Positions 1-8,509 of a stretch of 64,000 nt of DNA are shown here, piece by piece. The notes beneath the pieces were generated by a model that searched no databases, had not been told where the DNA came from, and was given only the letters and a program-made list of their open reading frames with translations. Source of the stretch: Traorella massiliensis (GTDB lineage Bacteria; Bacillota_I; Bacilli_A; Erysipelotrichales; Erysipelotrichaceae); the NCBI RefSeq assembly GCF_900104665.1, contig NZ_LT629966.1, forward strand, positions 122,262 through 186,261, read 5' to 3'. A program made the position numbers and the translations under genes. Numbering within the stretch: the stretch's first letter is position 1; each line of letters begins with the position of its first letter.

Positions 1-1544
1 AGTCGATATCTTATATGATATTTCTCATCCGCTAATTTAGTTACTCCCAGCCGTTCATAATCTTTCAATACTTTCGGTACTGTGTACTCTTTTCTATTCG
101 TTTTATACAATTCCTTTAATGACTGATAAATCTCATTCCTGATAATCAATGCTATGAATGATACGAACACTTTGCTTTCAAGTTTCTCTTCCGAATGTAC
201 TCTGAATACATCATTCCCTAAATATGTCTTTTCCATCCTGAATATCTTTTCCACCGCATCCCTATCCCGATATGTTTCCAGCGCTTCTTCTGCACTCATC
301 TTTTTTGACGTCACTATCGCAAAATATCCCGCTTTATTTATCAGCTTCATGATTTCGTTATCTTTTCTTTGATAATTCATGAAGTATCCATTCTCATCAA
401 ATCCCAATCGATAATATTTCTCATAGCTTTTCACATCTTCTGCTTTCTTTATCTTTTTCTCTTTCTTCTTCTCTAACTCCTCATCCATCTTATTGAATCT
501 GTTATTGATCGTAATCTTTTCTTTTTCCGCTTCTATTCCATTATAATATACATGCACATATTCTTTTTTTCCTGTATTGAATAAATCCTTCTCTACTGTC
601 ATCCCGTACAGTTCGTATCCCTGCATATAATTTGAATATCCGTTCTTTAATACTGCTCCTGCTTCTTCTGCCGCTTCCTGTATGAACTTTGCATTCCCCT
701 TCGTCATCAGTATATAGTCATAATTATGCTTTTCGAAATACCTTATATTCCGTAATGAAAAATATCCCCTGTCCAGTATGAATCCTATTTCCCTGCATCC
801 GTACTGCCGGGCTCTCTCCACCATCTTTTCACATTCCGTATTGTCGATGATGCTTCCCGGAAACAATTCATAGAATAAAGGCACCTGATCCGTCTGATTA
901 TATCCTATTGATAAATTCACTTGCGGTAATTCATCACGATCCTTCGCATGTCCGTATTCTGCCAATTCAAGATTTCCTGCAGCACTGTTCATATTCGTCG
1001 AATCATAAGCTATATAGATTTGCTTCTCAACATGCATATGTACCCACGATCTGATGAACAAATCGATATCCTTTACTTTTATTTTTTTAAACAGTCTTCC
1101 TATCGCATTATCATCGAAGTTCTCTGCACTGAACAATGTGTGATTATATCCATAGTCTTCAAAATACTGCATTACGTTATTTTCGCTCATCATCATATAT
1201 GTCGCTATATCCAGGATCTTGTCCGAATCATCTTTGAAAATCGTCTCCAGCAGTTCTTTTAATCCATTCCCAGCACTTATCTTGTCCGCCACAAAATGAG
1301 GTCCCGCAATAACGAAGTCTGCTTTATCTCCGGGTTCATTCTGTTCATATGGAAATATTTCAAAATAGTTCCTGTTTGGAATCAGCTTTCCTTCTTCGTT
1401 AAGTTTTCCAATAGCTACTCTTACTGGTCTGGTTTGTTTTAATTCTGGCGAATATTTAACCCTTTGTGTCAAGTACACATAACTGCCACTTCTGCCTTTT
1501 ATGATGACTGTTCTTTCAGGTAAATCCACAGGATTTTGATGCAT
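1..1544 (-). CDS. IS4/IS1634-type DDE transposase, 3' end cut by the window
   Basis: The reading frame is open from an ATG at 1544 to base 1, so about 514 residues are visible and the C-terminus lies outside. An AAAGGATG ribosome binding site precedes the start. A DDE-type catalytic core is visible: Asp181 in AYDSTN, a second Asp in FILDRGYFS, and the IS4-type Tyr-Arg-Glu signature in YRDRDAVEKIF. This layout fits the IS1634 branch of the IS4 superfamily, which cuts and pastes its own element. A lysine/glutamate-rich segment (EELEKKKEKK) lies between the last two motifs. The frame looks intact. Only one end of the element is in view, so whether the insertion is complete cannot be judged. Confidence 0.88.
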   Translation of the reverse strand, partial: MHQNPVDLPERTVIIKGRSGSYVYLTQRVKYSPELKQTRPVRVAIGKLNEEGKLIPNRNYFEIFPYEQNEPGDKADFVIAGPHFVADKISAGNGLKELLETIFKDDSDKILDIATYMMMSENNVMQYFEDYGYNHTLFSAENFDDNAIGRLFKKIKVKDIDLFIRSWVHMHVEKQIYIAYDSTNMNSAAGNLELAEYGHAKDRDELPQVNLSIGYNQTDQVPLFYELFPGSIIDNTECEKMVERARQYGCREIGFILDRGYFSLRNIRYFEKHNYDYILMTKGNAKFIQEAAEEAGAVLKNGYSNYMQGYELYGMTVEKDLFNTGKKEYVHVYYNGIEAEKEKITINNRFNKMDEELEKKKEKKIKKAEDVKSYEKYYRLGFDENGYFMNYQRKDNEIMKLINKAGYFAIVTSKKMSAEEALETYRDRDAVEKIFRMEKTYLGNDVFRVHSEEKLESKVFVSFIALIIRNEIYQSLKELYKTNRKEYTVPKVLKDYERLGVTKLADEKYHIRYR

Positions 1545-1645
1545 AAAATCATCCTTTCTATAGATGTATATTTATACATCTATTATATCATACTCTTTCC
1601 GAACAGAAAAGCTCAAATACGCTTATTTTATCACCTATTTGAGCT

Positions 1646-1745
1646 ATTTATATTTTTTCTTTTTTATAGATGTATAAAACTAAATTAAGTTAACGATTTA
1701 TATTTTTTCTTTTTTATAGATGTATAAAACTAAATTAAGTTAACG
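1646..1745. repeat. Perfect tandem duplication, 2 x 50 bp
   Basis: Bases 1646-1695 and 1696-1745 are identical; identity continues two bases further and then breaks. Each unit holds a pyrimidine-rich tract followed by ATAGATGTATAAAAC. It lies between the transposase and the LytTR regulator and may mark the IS boundary or a slippage/insertion scar. IS1634-type elements are known for long, variable target duplications, but the other end of the element is not visible. Confidence 0.9.
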
Positions 1746-1805
1746 ATATAAATAAAAATTTAGTATATTGGGTATTATTGTAGGAAAATTGTCTTTGAAC
1801 AAGTC

Positions 1806-1834
1806 TTAAATAATATTTTAACTTATGGTATAAT
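1806..1834 (+). promoter_or_regulatory. Probable sigma-A promoter of the LytTR two-component pair
   Basis: A perfect TATAAT at 1829-1834 lies 17 bp after TTAAAT at 1806-1811, and the regulator starts 20 bp downstream. The -35 is weak, which would suit an activated or autoregulated promoter. I see no clear LytTR repeat here. Confidence 0.5.
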
Positions 1835-1853
1835 TAGAACTAGGAATAGTGCA

Positions 1854-2555
1854 ATGAAGATTTTAATATTTGAAGACAACAAAAGCGATTATGATAACTT
1901 AACAGATTGCATATTTAAATTTTTTAATGAAAAAGGCATGAGTTATAAAATAGATATATGTCCTAATAAAGAATTCTTATTTAACAGTATTAATAAATAT
2001 GATATTTTATTTTTAGATATAGAATTAGGTGATGAAAATGGAATCGATCTTGGATTGGAGTTACGGCAAAGACATGAAAAGTGTATTATTATCATTACCT
2101 CTAATTTCGCAAAATATGTTTTTGACGGATACAAAATTCATGCAGACAGATATTTTCTTAAACCTATAAACTATATTGAGTTTAAATTGGAAATGAATTC
2201 AGTTATCAAAAATTATATGTTCTATGAAATGGGAATTAATGATCCGGAAATAAGTAAGAAAAAAATCTATTACAGAGATATCCTGTATATCGATATATAT
2301 GATCGAAAATCAAGAATACATCTTATGAATGGAACGATACTTATAAGTTCACGCCCATTATATGCATGGGTAAAAGATTTGGAAAATCTGTATTTTGGTC
2401 AGCCTCATAAAACTTTTTTAGTAAACTACAATCATATTAGTGGTTTCAAAAAAAATGATATCATTTTAATTAATGAAGAGCTGATTCCTTTATCACGCCA
2501 TTTTAGAAAGGAGTTTGAGCAAGGTTATATCAACTATTTGCACGAAACATTGTAA
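1854..2555 (+). CDS. LytTR-family response regulator (AgrA/ComE type)
   Basis: This 233-residue cytoplasmic transcription regulator has an N-terminal receiver domain (about 1-120) with acidic residues near the start (EDN), phosphoacceptor Asp55 in LFLDIELGD and the conserved lysine in FLKP (about 103). A LytTR DNA-binding domain follows (about 135-230), with the typical LVNYNHI and PLSRHFRKEF segments. LytTR regulators bind two direct repeats about one extra helical turn apart and usually control extracellular products in response to a membrane kinase. The kinase-like gene begins 3 bp after its stop, so the two are co-transcribed. The likely target is the secreted-peptidase locus at 12,251-13,807, whose promoter has a suitable direct repeat; this link is inference. 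Confidence 0.92.
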   Translation: MKILIFEDNKSDYDNLTDCIFKFFNEKGMSYKIDICPNKEFLFNSINKYDILFLDIELGDENGIDLGLELRQRHEKCIIIITSNFAKYVFDGYKIHADRYFLKPINYIEFKLEMNSVIKNYMFYEMGINDPEISKKKIYYRDILYIDIYDRKSRIHLMNGTILISSRPLYAWVKDLENLYFGQPHKTFLVNYNHISGFKKNDIILINEELIPLSRHFRKEFEQGYINYLHETL

Positions 2556-2558
2556 AAT

Positions 2559-3791
2559 ATGAACTACATAATATTATCAAATTTTTTTGTACTTTCAATA
2601 TTAACTTATTTAGGATCTGCCTTTCTTCCTTTTCGCTACGAGAAGGTCTATAAGCGTATCATTATTTTTATAATTTCATTTTGTCTTATGACTCTTATAA
2701 ATTACTACGGTGCTTCTTCTTTTAAAGCATGCTTTATCTTTCTTATAATGTTATTTCACTTGCTTGGAATATATAAAGCACCAATATCAAAGCTACTCTT
2801 TGTTTTATTACCATTTTATATTATTATAGCTGTTTCAGAAATACTTACTGCAAACATTTTCAATATATTGCTAGAGCTTGATGAACACACAAAACCAAAT
2901 ACCATAGAATATTTTTTTGCATTATGTGTTTCTAACACTATGGCATTCATTATTACAATATTCTATATAAAATTTAGTAAGATATTTAAAGATTCAAATT
3001 TACCAAAATATACATGGCTTATTTTTATTCTTCCAGTGACTACCATTATCTATATGGTCAGTATTGAAAACTATTATGAAATTTACCAAAACAACGTTAT
3101 TCTTGTATTTATTTTAGTTGGTCTGTTTATATCAAATTTAGTGGTAATTTATATTTTCTTTAGAGTTACCGAAATGATCAGTCTAAAAAAAGAAATGGAA
3201 TTAATACAAGTCAAAGAACAAATGACAAAGCAGAAATTAGATTTGCTTGATCAATACTATAAAAATAATTTTGATTTCTTACATGATTTTTTAAATCAAT
3301 GTAATAGTCTTAGGAAATTAATAAATGAATGTAAAATAGAAGATTTAAAAAATGAAATGAATAAATTAATAGATTTTACTTATCGAGAATTTAATACTTT
3401 ATATTCCAATTCTGCTGTATTAAATACAGTATTAGAAAGTAAAAAAGAAACTATTATTAATAATAATATTTATATAAAAACAACAATGGAATATACTGAT
3501 TTTAGTTTTATGACATTATATGACCAAACAAAGTTATATTCAAATTTATTAGATTTAGGCATTTTTTATACTAAAATGAATAACAGTGATCAAAGAACTA
3601 TAATTATTAAATCATTTAATCAAGATAATCAAATAATTATTCACGAAAAAATCTATTGTAATACCAAACCAGAAATTTTTTTAAATAAAGATGACTTATT
3701 CGATATATTGAATAAATATTCTGCTACCGTTTCAACAAAATATTTAGGAAATGAAAGTATTATGAGTATTATAATTTCTTTTAAACAGTGA
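2559..3791 (+). CDS. AgrC-like membrane sensor with degenerate kinase domain
   Basis: This 410-residue protein has about six N-terminal membrane segments (residues 1-205), a cytoplasmic helical linker (SLKKEMELIQ...) and a C-terminal region laid out like the AgrC/GHKL kinases that pair with LytTR regulators. His242 in DFLHDFLNQ sits where the AgrC phosphoacceptor histidine lies. The ATP-binding half is abnormal. The segment matching the N-box reads SNLLDLGIF, without the usual DNAIEA asparagine, and no glycine-rich G1/G2 boxes are visible before the C-terminus. It may therefore be a non-catalytic sensor, or a kinase too diverged to recognise by eye. It starts 3 bp after the regulator stop. 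No AgrB or obvious AgrD gene is in the window. Confidence 0.8.
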   Translation: MNYIILSNFFVLSILTYLGSAFLPFRYEKVYKRIIIFIISFCLMTLINYYGASSFKACFIFLIMLFHLLGIYKAPISKLLFVLLPFYIIIAVSEILTANIFNILLELDEHTKPNTIEYFFALCVSNTMAFIITIFYIKFSKIFKDSNLPKYTWLIFILPVTTIIYMVSIENYYEIYQNNVILVFILVGLFISNLVVIYIFFRVTEMISLKKEMELIQVKEQMTKQKLDLLDQYYKNNFDFLHDFLNQCNSLRKLINECKIEDLKNEMNKLIDFTYREFNTLYSNSAVLNTVLESKKETIINNNIYIKTTMEYTDFSFMTLYDQTKLYSNLLDLGIFYTKMNNSDQRTIIIKSFNQDNQIIIHEKIYCNTKPEIFLNKDDLFDILNKYSATVSTKYLGNESIMSIIISFKQ

Positions 3792-4203
3792 AAATAATTA
3801 TGTAAGAGTAAATCATGGTATAAAAAAAACATTTTTGCTAATTTCTAATAATTCCGTTCTTTTTAATTTGTTTTTCATTTCATATTTCTCAAACTCAATT
3901 TTAATATTTTTACAAATAATACTGAATGGCACAACTGATTTAAGTTATCGTGGAAATAATCTTATCTTTAAATGACATAGAACCAAATCGTGTATCAGCA
4001 TAATTTGGTTCTATGCCTATATTTAAAGGTTTTTTCTCCACTATTTTTAAGTGTTCCGGTTTACTTAAAATCGCAAAATATCGGCGCTTTAAAAAATAGC
4101 GGGGAAAAATAAAAAAACCTTTAAATATTAGCGGGGTGAATTTACCCCGCTGAAATTTTAAAGGAGCCTACTTTCATTCTAAAAATCAATCATTAATTAA
4201 AGG
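3792..4203. other. Left flank and end of the ISL3-family element
   Basis: No gene is seen. The stretch contains the left terminal repeat of the ISL3 element (about 3943-3958), a 13-bp perfect dyad at 3976-3988 and 4003-4015 (ATAGAACCAAAT facing ATTTGGTTCTAT), and a GC-rich palindrome at 4130-4151 (AGCGGGG facing CCCCGCT). The dyads are probably subterminal structures of the element and could also stop transcription entering from the two-component genes. Confidence 0.6.
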
Positions 4204-5345
4204 TTATTTATGTTTCCTATAGGTGACTCTTTTGGCGCCTTTTCTTTTGACTTTTGTCTTCTTTTCAGTAATAGAGTAAGTTTCATATAGGTTCTGCGAA
4301 TAAAGAAACTTGTTCCTTGCTCTCTCAAAATTAGTAAATCCGTTGGCATTGCTGATGATCTTTTTTATATAAGTATTCTTTCCTTCGATAGGTCCGTTTG
4401 ATAAACGCCTTTCATCAATCCATACAAATGAGTTTAAGATTTCATCCTTCCAGCTTCGAAGAGTCCCCGCACATCCCTTCATTTCCTCAATGCCTGAATC
4501 AAGCATATCCTTGAAAAGTTTATTCAGCTCTTCTTCTTTTGTCTTCCGATTGGTGAAACGCTTCCTGTCGCTGCTGTTGAAGCGAATAAATCTTTCCTTT
4601 AGAAAATAAGCTGTTTTTAAATGGCTATCCATTTGAAGAAGCAGATCAGCCAGATCCCTTTCTGTGATGGAATAACCCAGAATCATATCCTTTTTCTTCT
4701 TTTCGAATTCCAGTTCATTTCGATTCTTCAGTAACAGCTCGTATCTGTTTTTCAGAAGGCTGTAGGAAAACATATCACCGTTTTCTTTCTTCCTGCGCAT
4801 GATCCGTTTTCTCAGAGTGTTCAGTGCATCATTGACTCTTTTTGCAGCGTGGAACGGATCGATGCAGACAGCAGCATTGGGGAAATACACAGAGGCAATA
4901 TCCCTGTAGTTGCGGTACATATCGATGATGATATACTTTACAGCTTTTCTTTCCCGCAAAGGGATGGAATAGAAATAGTCACTTAAATGTTGGACATGTC
5001 TGGATTCAAGAATATCGAGGATGACTTTCTTATGGAAATCCATCATGATGAAAGCATATTTATAGCGTGAGCGCCGGTTGAAATAGAATTCATCCCAGCA
5101 CAGGATATCTGTTAAGTGTTTTCTTGGGATTTGGACATGTTTATCAAAGATATCGACAACCGTTCCGACCGAGAGTCCGTAAGTGGACGCAACAGAGGAA
5201 AACGTGGAGTTGTAAGGCTTCAGAGCTTCCAGCACGCTGATGATCGTGGAAGGAGCCACCGACTTGCGGGTGGAGCCGAAAGGATGGTTTTCCACAAAAG
5301 ACTTTCCACAGTGTTCGCATTTCAGACGTCTTCGCTTTGGTACTA
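4204..5345 (-). pseudogene. ISL3-family transposase, C-terminal part (interrupted)
   Basis: This is the catalytic part of an ISL3 transposase. Reading upstream of the first available start (GTG at 5295), the frame continues as VPKRRRLKCEHCGKSF, the second half of the N-terminal zinc finger, until it meets the inserted IS3 element at 5345. The DDE_Tnp_ISL3 domain is recognisable: Asp in CWDEFYF, Asp in CIDPFHAAKR, and the C-terminal NGPIEGKNTYIKKI motif with its Glu. The missing N-terminus is at 6729-6950. Removing the inserted element and one target repeat leaves the two halves in different frames, so the gene probably also carries a small indel. It is unlikely to make active transposase. Confidence 0.9.
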
Positions 5346-5347
5346 TG

Positions 5348-6178
5348 TCAAGAAAAAGTACCAGTTAAATTGATAGTTTTGTAATTTTGTAGTGATTGTA
5401 TTTGACGATTGTAATATTCTTTTTCATATGAATCTGGACTCATGTATTGACAATGTCCATGTATTCTCACTGTGTTGTAAAATGTTTCTATGTATTCAAA
5501 CACTAATCTCTTCGCTTGTTCATAATCCCATATTTTATATCTGTTTATCCACTCCCTTTTCAATAATGAATGAAATGATTCTATGCATGCATTGTCCCAT
5601 GGTGTCCCTTTTTTTGAATAACTTCTCTTTAAATCTTTAGTTAATTCTCTGTATTCCTCACATGTAAACTGTATGCCGCGATCACTATGTATGACCAGTG
5701 GATGATTCACATTTCGCCGCTTCTTGGCTCTTTTAATGACTTCCAAAACTGATGAGGCTTTCATGTCCTTTGTAAGCACCCATGCTATGATCTTTCTTGA
5801 ATACAGATCCATGATGCTCGTTAAATAGACAAAGCCATCTGTATATGTCCATATATACGTGATGTCTGTACACCATGCTGCATCCGGCTTTTCAGGATTG
5901 AAATCCCTTTTGAGGATATTCTTGAGTTTGCTGCTGAAATCTTTTGATATCGTTGTTTTTGTTTTGGGCTTGATGTAGCACGCTTTTATGCCCATTTCAT
6001 GCATATAATTGGTTACTGTCTTCTGTGATATTTTTAGTCCTTTTTGTCGGAGAATATATGTTATTTTTGGTGCTCCATAGACTTCCTTGCTTGTTTCATA
6101 AATTCCCCTGATCATCTTCTTGATTTTCTCCTTATTGCTCTGTTGCTTTGATTTCTTTCGATGGAGCCAGCTGGTCAA
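5348..6178 (-). CDS. IS3-family transposase OrfB (integrase catalytic domain)
   Basis: This frame of at least 276 residues carries the rve integrase core with a complete DDE triad: Asp in AWCTDITYI, Asp in IHSDRGIQ and Glu in ACIESFHS. The N-terminal HTH_21 segment (GIYETSKEVYGAPKI) is present. The frame is open upstream of 6178 without a convincing start, reading back to the orfA slippage site near 6309, so the product is most likely made as an OrfAB fusion. The stop codon lies within the first bases of the IS end at 5348-5350. Confidence 0.93.
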   Translation of the reverse strand: MTSWLHRKKSKQQSNKEKIKKMIRGIYETSKEVYGAPKITYILRQKGLKISQKTVTNYMHEMGIKACYIKPKTKTTISKDFSSKLKNILKRDFNPEKPDAAWCTDITYIWTYTDGFVYLTSIMDLYSRKIIAWVLTKDMKASSVLEVIKRAKKRRNVNHPLVIHSDRGIQFTCEEYRELTKDLKRSYSKKGTPWDNACIESFHSLLKREWINRYKIWDYEQAKRLVFEYIETFYNTVRIHGHCQYMSPDSYEKEYYNRQIQSLQNYKTINLTGTFS

Positions 6179-6282
6179 GCCACTTCGTGATATGCCGATA
6201 ATCCTACATACTGACCTTATTGAAATGCCTCTTATTCCTATATTTTGTTCAACATATTCCTTTACTGCCTGATAGATGGCAG

Positions 6283-6594
6283 CTACTGGCTGTTGAGAAT
6301 GTTCATAGCTTTTTTTAATATTTCAACAGCATCCTTAAGGTCTCTGTTTTCTTTTTTCAGACGTGCAATTTCCTTAGCTTCATCACTTGAAAAATTGCCA
6401 GAGCCCCTAAAAACATTCGATTTATCATCGGTTGAAGCATATTCATTCACCCATCTGTAAAGAGAACTTGTAGATATTCCAAGATTTGATGCCACCTCTT
6501 CACAGGTTAAATCAGGATGTTCTTCTTTGTATTTGACTGCATTTATTTTAAATTCTTTATCAATGACTTTCTTTTTACTGCTCATAGTATTCAA
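6283..6594 (-). CDS. IS3-family transposase OrfA (HTH, Tnp_1/transposase_8)
   Basis: This 103-residue DNA-binding subunit has a helix-turn-helix (CEEVASNLGISTSSLYRWVNEY) and a C-terminal leucine-zipper-like coiled coil (EIARLKKENRDLKDAVEILKKAM). Near the 3' end a run of seven A followed by G on the minus strand (6315-6309, A-AAA-AAG) is a classic -1 slippery heptamer. Slipping there joins residue EILKK to SYEHSQQPVAAIYQ in the orfB frame, giving the OrfAB transposase. Confidence 0.93.
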   Translation of the reverse strand: MNTMSSKKKVIDKEFKINAVKYKEEHPDLTCEEVASNLGISTSSLYRWVNEYASTDDKSNVFRGSGNFSSDEAKEIARLKKENRDLKDAVEILKKAMNILNSQ

Positions 6595-6728
6595 AACCTC
6601 TTTTCAATTTTATAAACAATATCTGTATATCTTTCTCGCAATAAAGATAGTCTTTTCTTTATTAAAAATCAAGATTGATCTTTGGAGAATTTCTCAGTTT
6701 AACTGGCCCTAAATTAATACTAGCACTA

Positions 6729-6950
6729 CTTATAATAGACAACAGAATTGAAGCGAATAAAGATCTTCATGTGGAGCTTGCGGATCTTATAGTCCTTAAT
6801 GGAGTGAGTGAGAGAGCCGCAATTCGGACAGATATGGTCTTTGAGCTTCAGAGTGACGAGGAAATCCTCATTATGAAAGGAAGAAACAGACTCAATGGAA
6901 TCAATTTCTTCCTCTTTTAAATTTAAAGCATTAATGATAGAATGATTCAT
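6729..6950 (-). pseudogene. ISL3-family transposase, N-terminal part (interrupted)
   Basis: A very strong AAAGGAGGTAGCT leader precedes the ATG at 6950. The product reads MNHSIINALNLKEEEIDSIE and then a zinc-finger half (CPNCGSLTHSIKDYKIRKL), typical of ISL3 transposases. The frame stops at the junction with the IS3-family element. It is the missing head of the transposase whose tail is at 4204-5345. Confidence 0.88.
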
Positions 6951-7123
6951 AGCTACCTCCTTTGATAAGAATGAAATAGACCAGTAAAATTCTATCAAAG
7001 CGAGGTAGTTTTTTTAACCCCATCTAAAATTTAAAGCGAGGAAAGTCTTATCCCACTCAAAATTTAAAGCAGGGGTCATTTCCCACGATAATTTAATATA
7101 CCAAAATATCATAAACATAATAT

Positions 7124-8509
7124 TTATAACAATATTTTTTTAGGTGTAAGTCTTAATATATAAATTATTGGCAAAGCAGAAGTAAAAATAACTACTACTA
7201 TTATATTTGCATAAACCTTACCAATAAATGTAATATCAAATTTAGTTTCATAATTTCTTAGAAGATCTTCTTGAGATAAATCCTCTATATACACATATTT
7301 ACTTGCCTCTAGCTGATTATCAATCATTTGATTAGCAATTGTTTTACCTATTTGCTGTCCTGAACCCATTGAAATCGTAATAGCTAAAAAACAGATAACA
7401 AAAATTTCAAGTATATATTGGATAATAATCCTGCTTTTACTTAAACCCATTGAATAAATAATACCGATTTCATATCGACGATCTTTTAAAAAGATAAACA
7501 AGGTTACACTTAATAACGCAATCATTGCAATATTCGTTAAATACGACAGTATACCTGCCAAATCTAATAATAAATCTAATGGAGTAGCAATTTGCTCATA
7601 GATACTCTGTGTAGTTATAACCTGAAAATGTGATTTTAACACAGGATAATAATCTAAAATGTCGTAGTATCTATTTACATCATTCATGTCTGCCATTTTG
7701 ATTTCGATTTTTTCTAAGCTAAGAGTAACAGTATTTATAGATTGAGGATATAGTTCAGATAAGCTTTGAAATTGTTCATATTCGTTAATTATAGTTGTAT
7801 AGGGTGTATAAATACGAGCATCATAATTTCTACTGTCATAGGTATTATAATCATCAATAATCTCTTGTTTCTTAAAAATTCCTATAACTGTATAATAAGA
7901 AACTTCCTGATAAATAACATTAAACTGTGAATCATATAAAATTTTTTCAACTGGAATACAGTCATAAATTTGAATTTTATTTCCATCCATTAAGAAATTA
8001 TCACTAATAAGGATTACTTTTTCACCATTTTTAACTTCATCTTTAGTAAATGATCTTCCACTTATAATCTCTATTTTCTGATTTGCCTGATCAAGGAGTT
8101 GATTTTCTTGAGTTCCATATAAATGAAGAGTGTTAGGAAGAGAACATTCCAATTCTTCTCCATTTGATTTTCGATATGTAAGATCATGTGCATAAAAACC
8201 ATTTAGTAAAAATTGTGCATCACTATATTGTACTGTCCCTGTTTCTTTTAATGAATTGAAATATTGTATTAATTTCTCAACATTTTCCCTATACTCACCA
8301 CTATATTCCTGGTAACGATTGGTATTATTTTTAATTTCTAGTTTGGCACCTAATTGTTGCATAAAATCCTTTTGTAAAACATTCATTGAATTTGAAATAC
8401 ATAAAGAAGCACATAATACATTTCCCAAAAGAAATACAATCATAAATAAGATTAATGATTTTGATAATCTTCTAGTAATACTTAGCCATATACATTTAAA
8501 AAAACTCAT
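7124..8509 (-). CDS. FtsX/MacB-type ABC transporter permease
   Basis: This 461-residue membrane protein has the MacB layout: one N-terminal membrane helix (about 15-38), a large extracytoplasmic domain (about 40-310), and three C-terminal helices (about 320-345, 365-385, 430-450) forming the FtsX domain. The cytoplasmic KDRRYEIGIIYSMGLSKSRI segment is the coupling motif expected in FtsX domains. Such permeases do not carry solutes through a channel but move extracytoplasmic peptides or lipoproteins by mechanotransmission. Its start overlaps the stop of the ATPase gene by 4 bp (ATGA), so the two are translationally coupled. Together with the second permease at 10,843-12,192 it may form an asymmetric transporter. 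Confidence 0.9.
   Translation of the reverse strand: MSFFKCIWLSITRRLSKSLILFMIVFLLGNVLCASLCISNSMNVLQKDFMQQLGAKLEIKNNTNRYQEYSGEYRENVEKLIQYFNSLKETGTVQYSDAQFLLNGFYAHDLTYRKSNGEELECSLPNTLHLYGTQENQLLDQANQKIEIISGRSFTKDEVKNGEKVILISDNFLMDGNKIQIYDCIPVEKILYDSQFNVIYQEVSYYTVIGIFKKQEIIDDYNTYDSRNYDARIYTPYTTIINEYEQFQSLSELYPQSINTVTLSLEKIEIKMADMNDVNRYYDILDYYPVLKSHFQVITTQSIYEQIATPLDLLLDLAGILSYLTNIAMIALLSVTLFIFLKDRRYEIGIIYSMGLSKSRIIIQYILEIFVICFLAITISMGSGQQIGKTIANQMIDNQLEASKYVYIEDLSQEDLLRNYETKFDITFIGKVYANIIVVVIFTSALPIIYILRLTPKKILL

Larger units (their letters stand above)
1545..1853. other. IS end and leader region with dyads and a tandem duplication
   Basis: No gene is seen here. The stretch holds a 10-bp palindrome at 1561-1582 just upstream of the transposase start, a hairpin-forming dyad at 1610-1645 (AGCTCAAATA facing TATTTGAGCT), a perfect 50-bp tandem duplication at 1646-1745, and the promoter of the following regulator gene. 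The 11-mer ATAGATGTATA occurs in the palindrome region and in each duplicated unit, so it may belong to the IS terminus. Confidence 0.7.
5346..6725 (-). mobile_element. IS3-family insertion sequence, 1380 bp
   Basis: The element begins TG and ends CA, with subterminal inverted matches (CCAGTTAAATTGA on the left, complement of TCAGTTTAACTGG on the right). It is flanked by a 3-bp direct repeat CTA (5343-5345 and 6726-6728), possibly 4 bp ACTA. It carries an orfA-orfB pair with a -1 slippery site. It inserted into the zinc-finger codons of an ISL3 transposase gene. Confidence 0.85.
3943..7094 (-). mobile_element. ISL3-family element interrupted by an IS3-family element
   Basis: The outer limits are set by imperfect inverted ends: TTATCGTGGAAATAAT near 3945 on the plus strand matches the complement of the sequence ending near 7090 (TTATCGTGGGAAATGA). 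Inside lie the two halves of one ISL3 transposase gene, separated by a 1380-bp IS3-family element at 5346-6725. I could not find the 8-bp target duplication usual for ISL3, so the exact ends are approximate. Confidence 0.75.
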
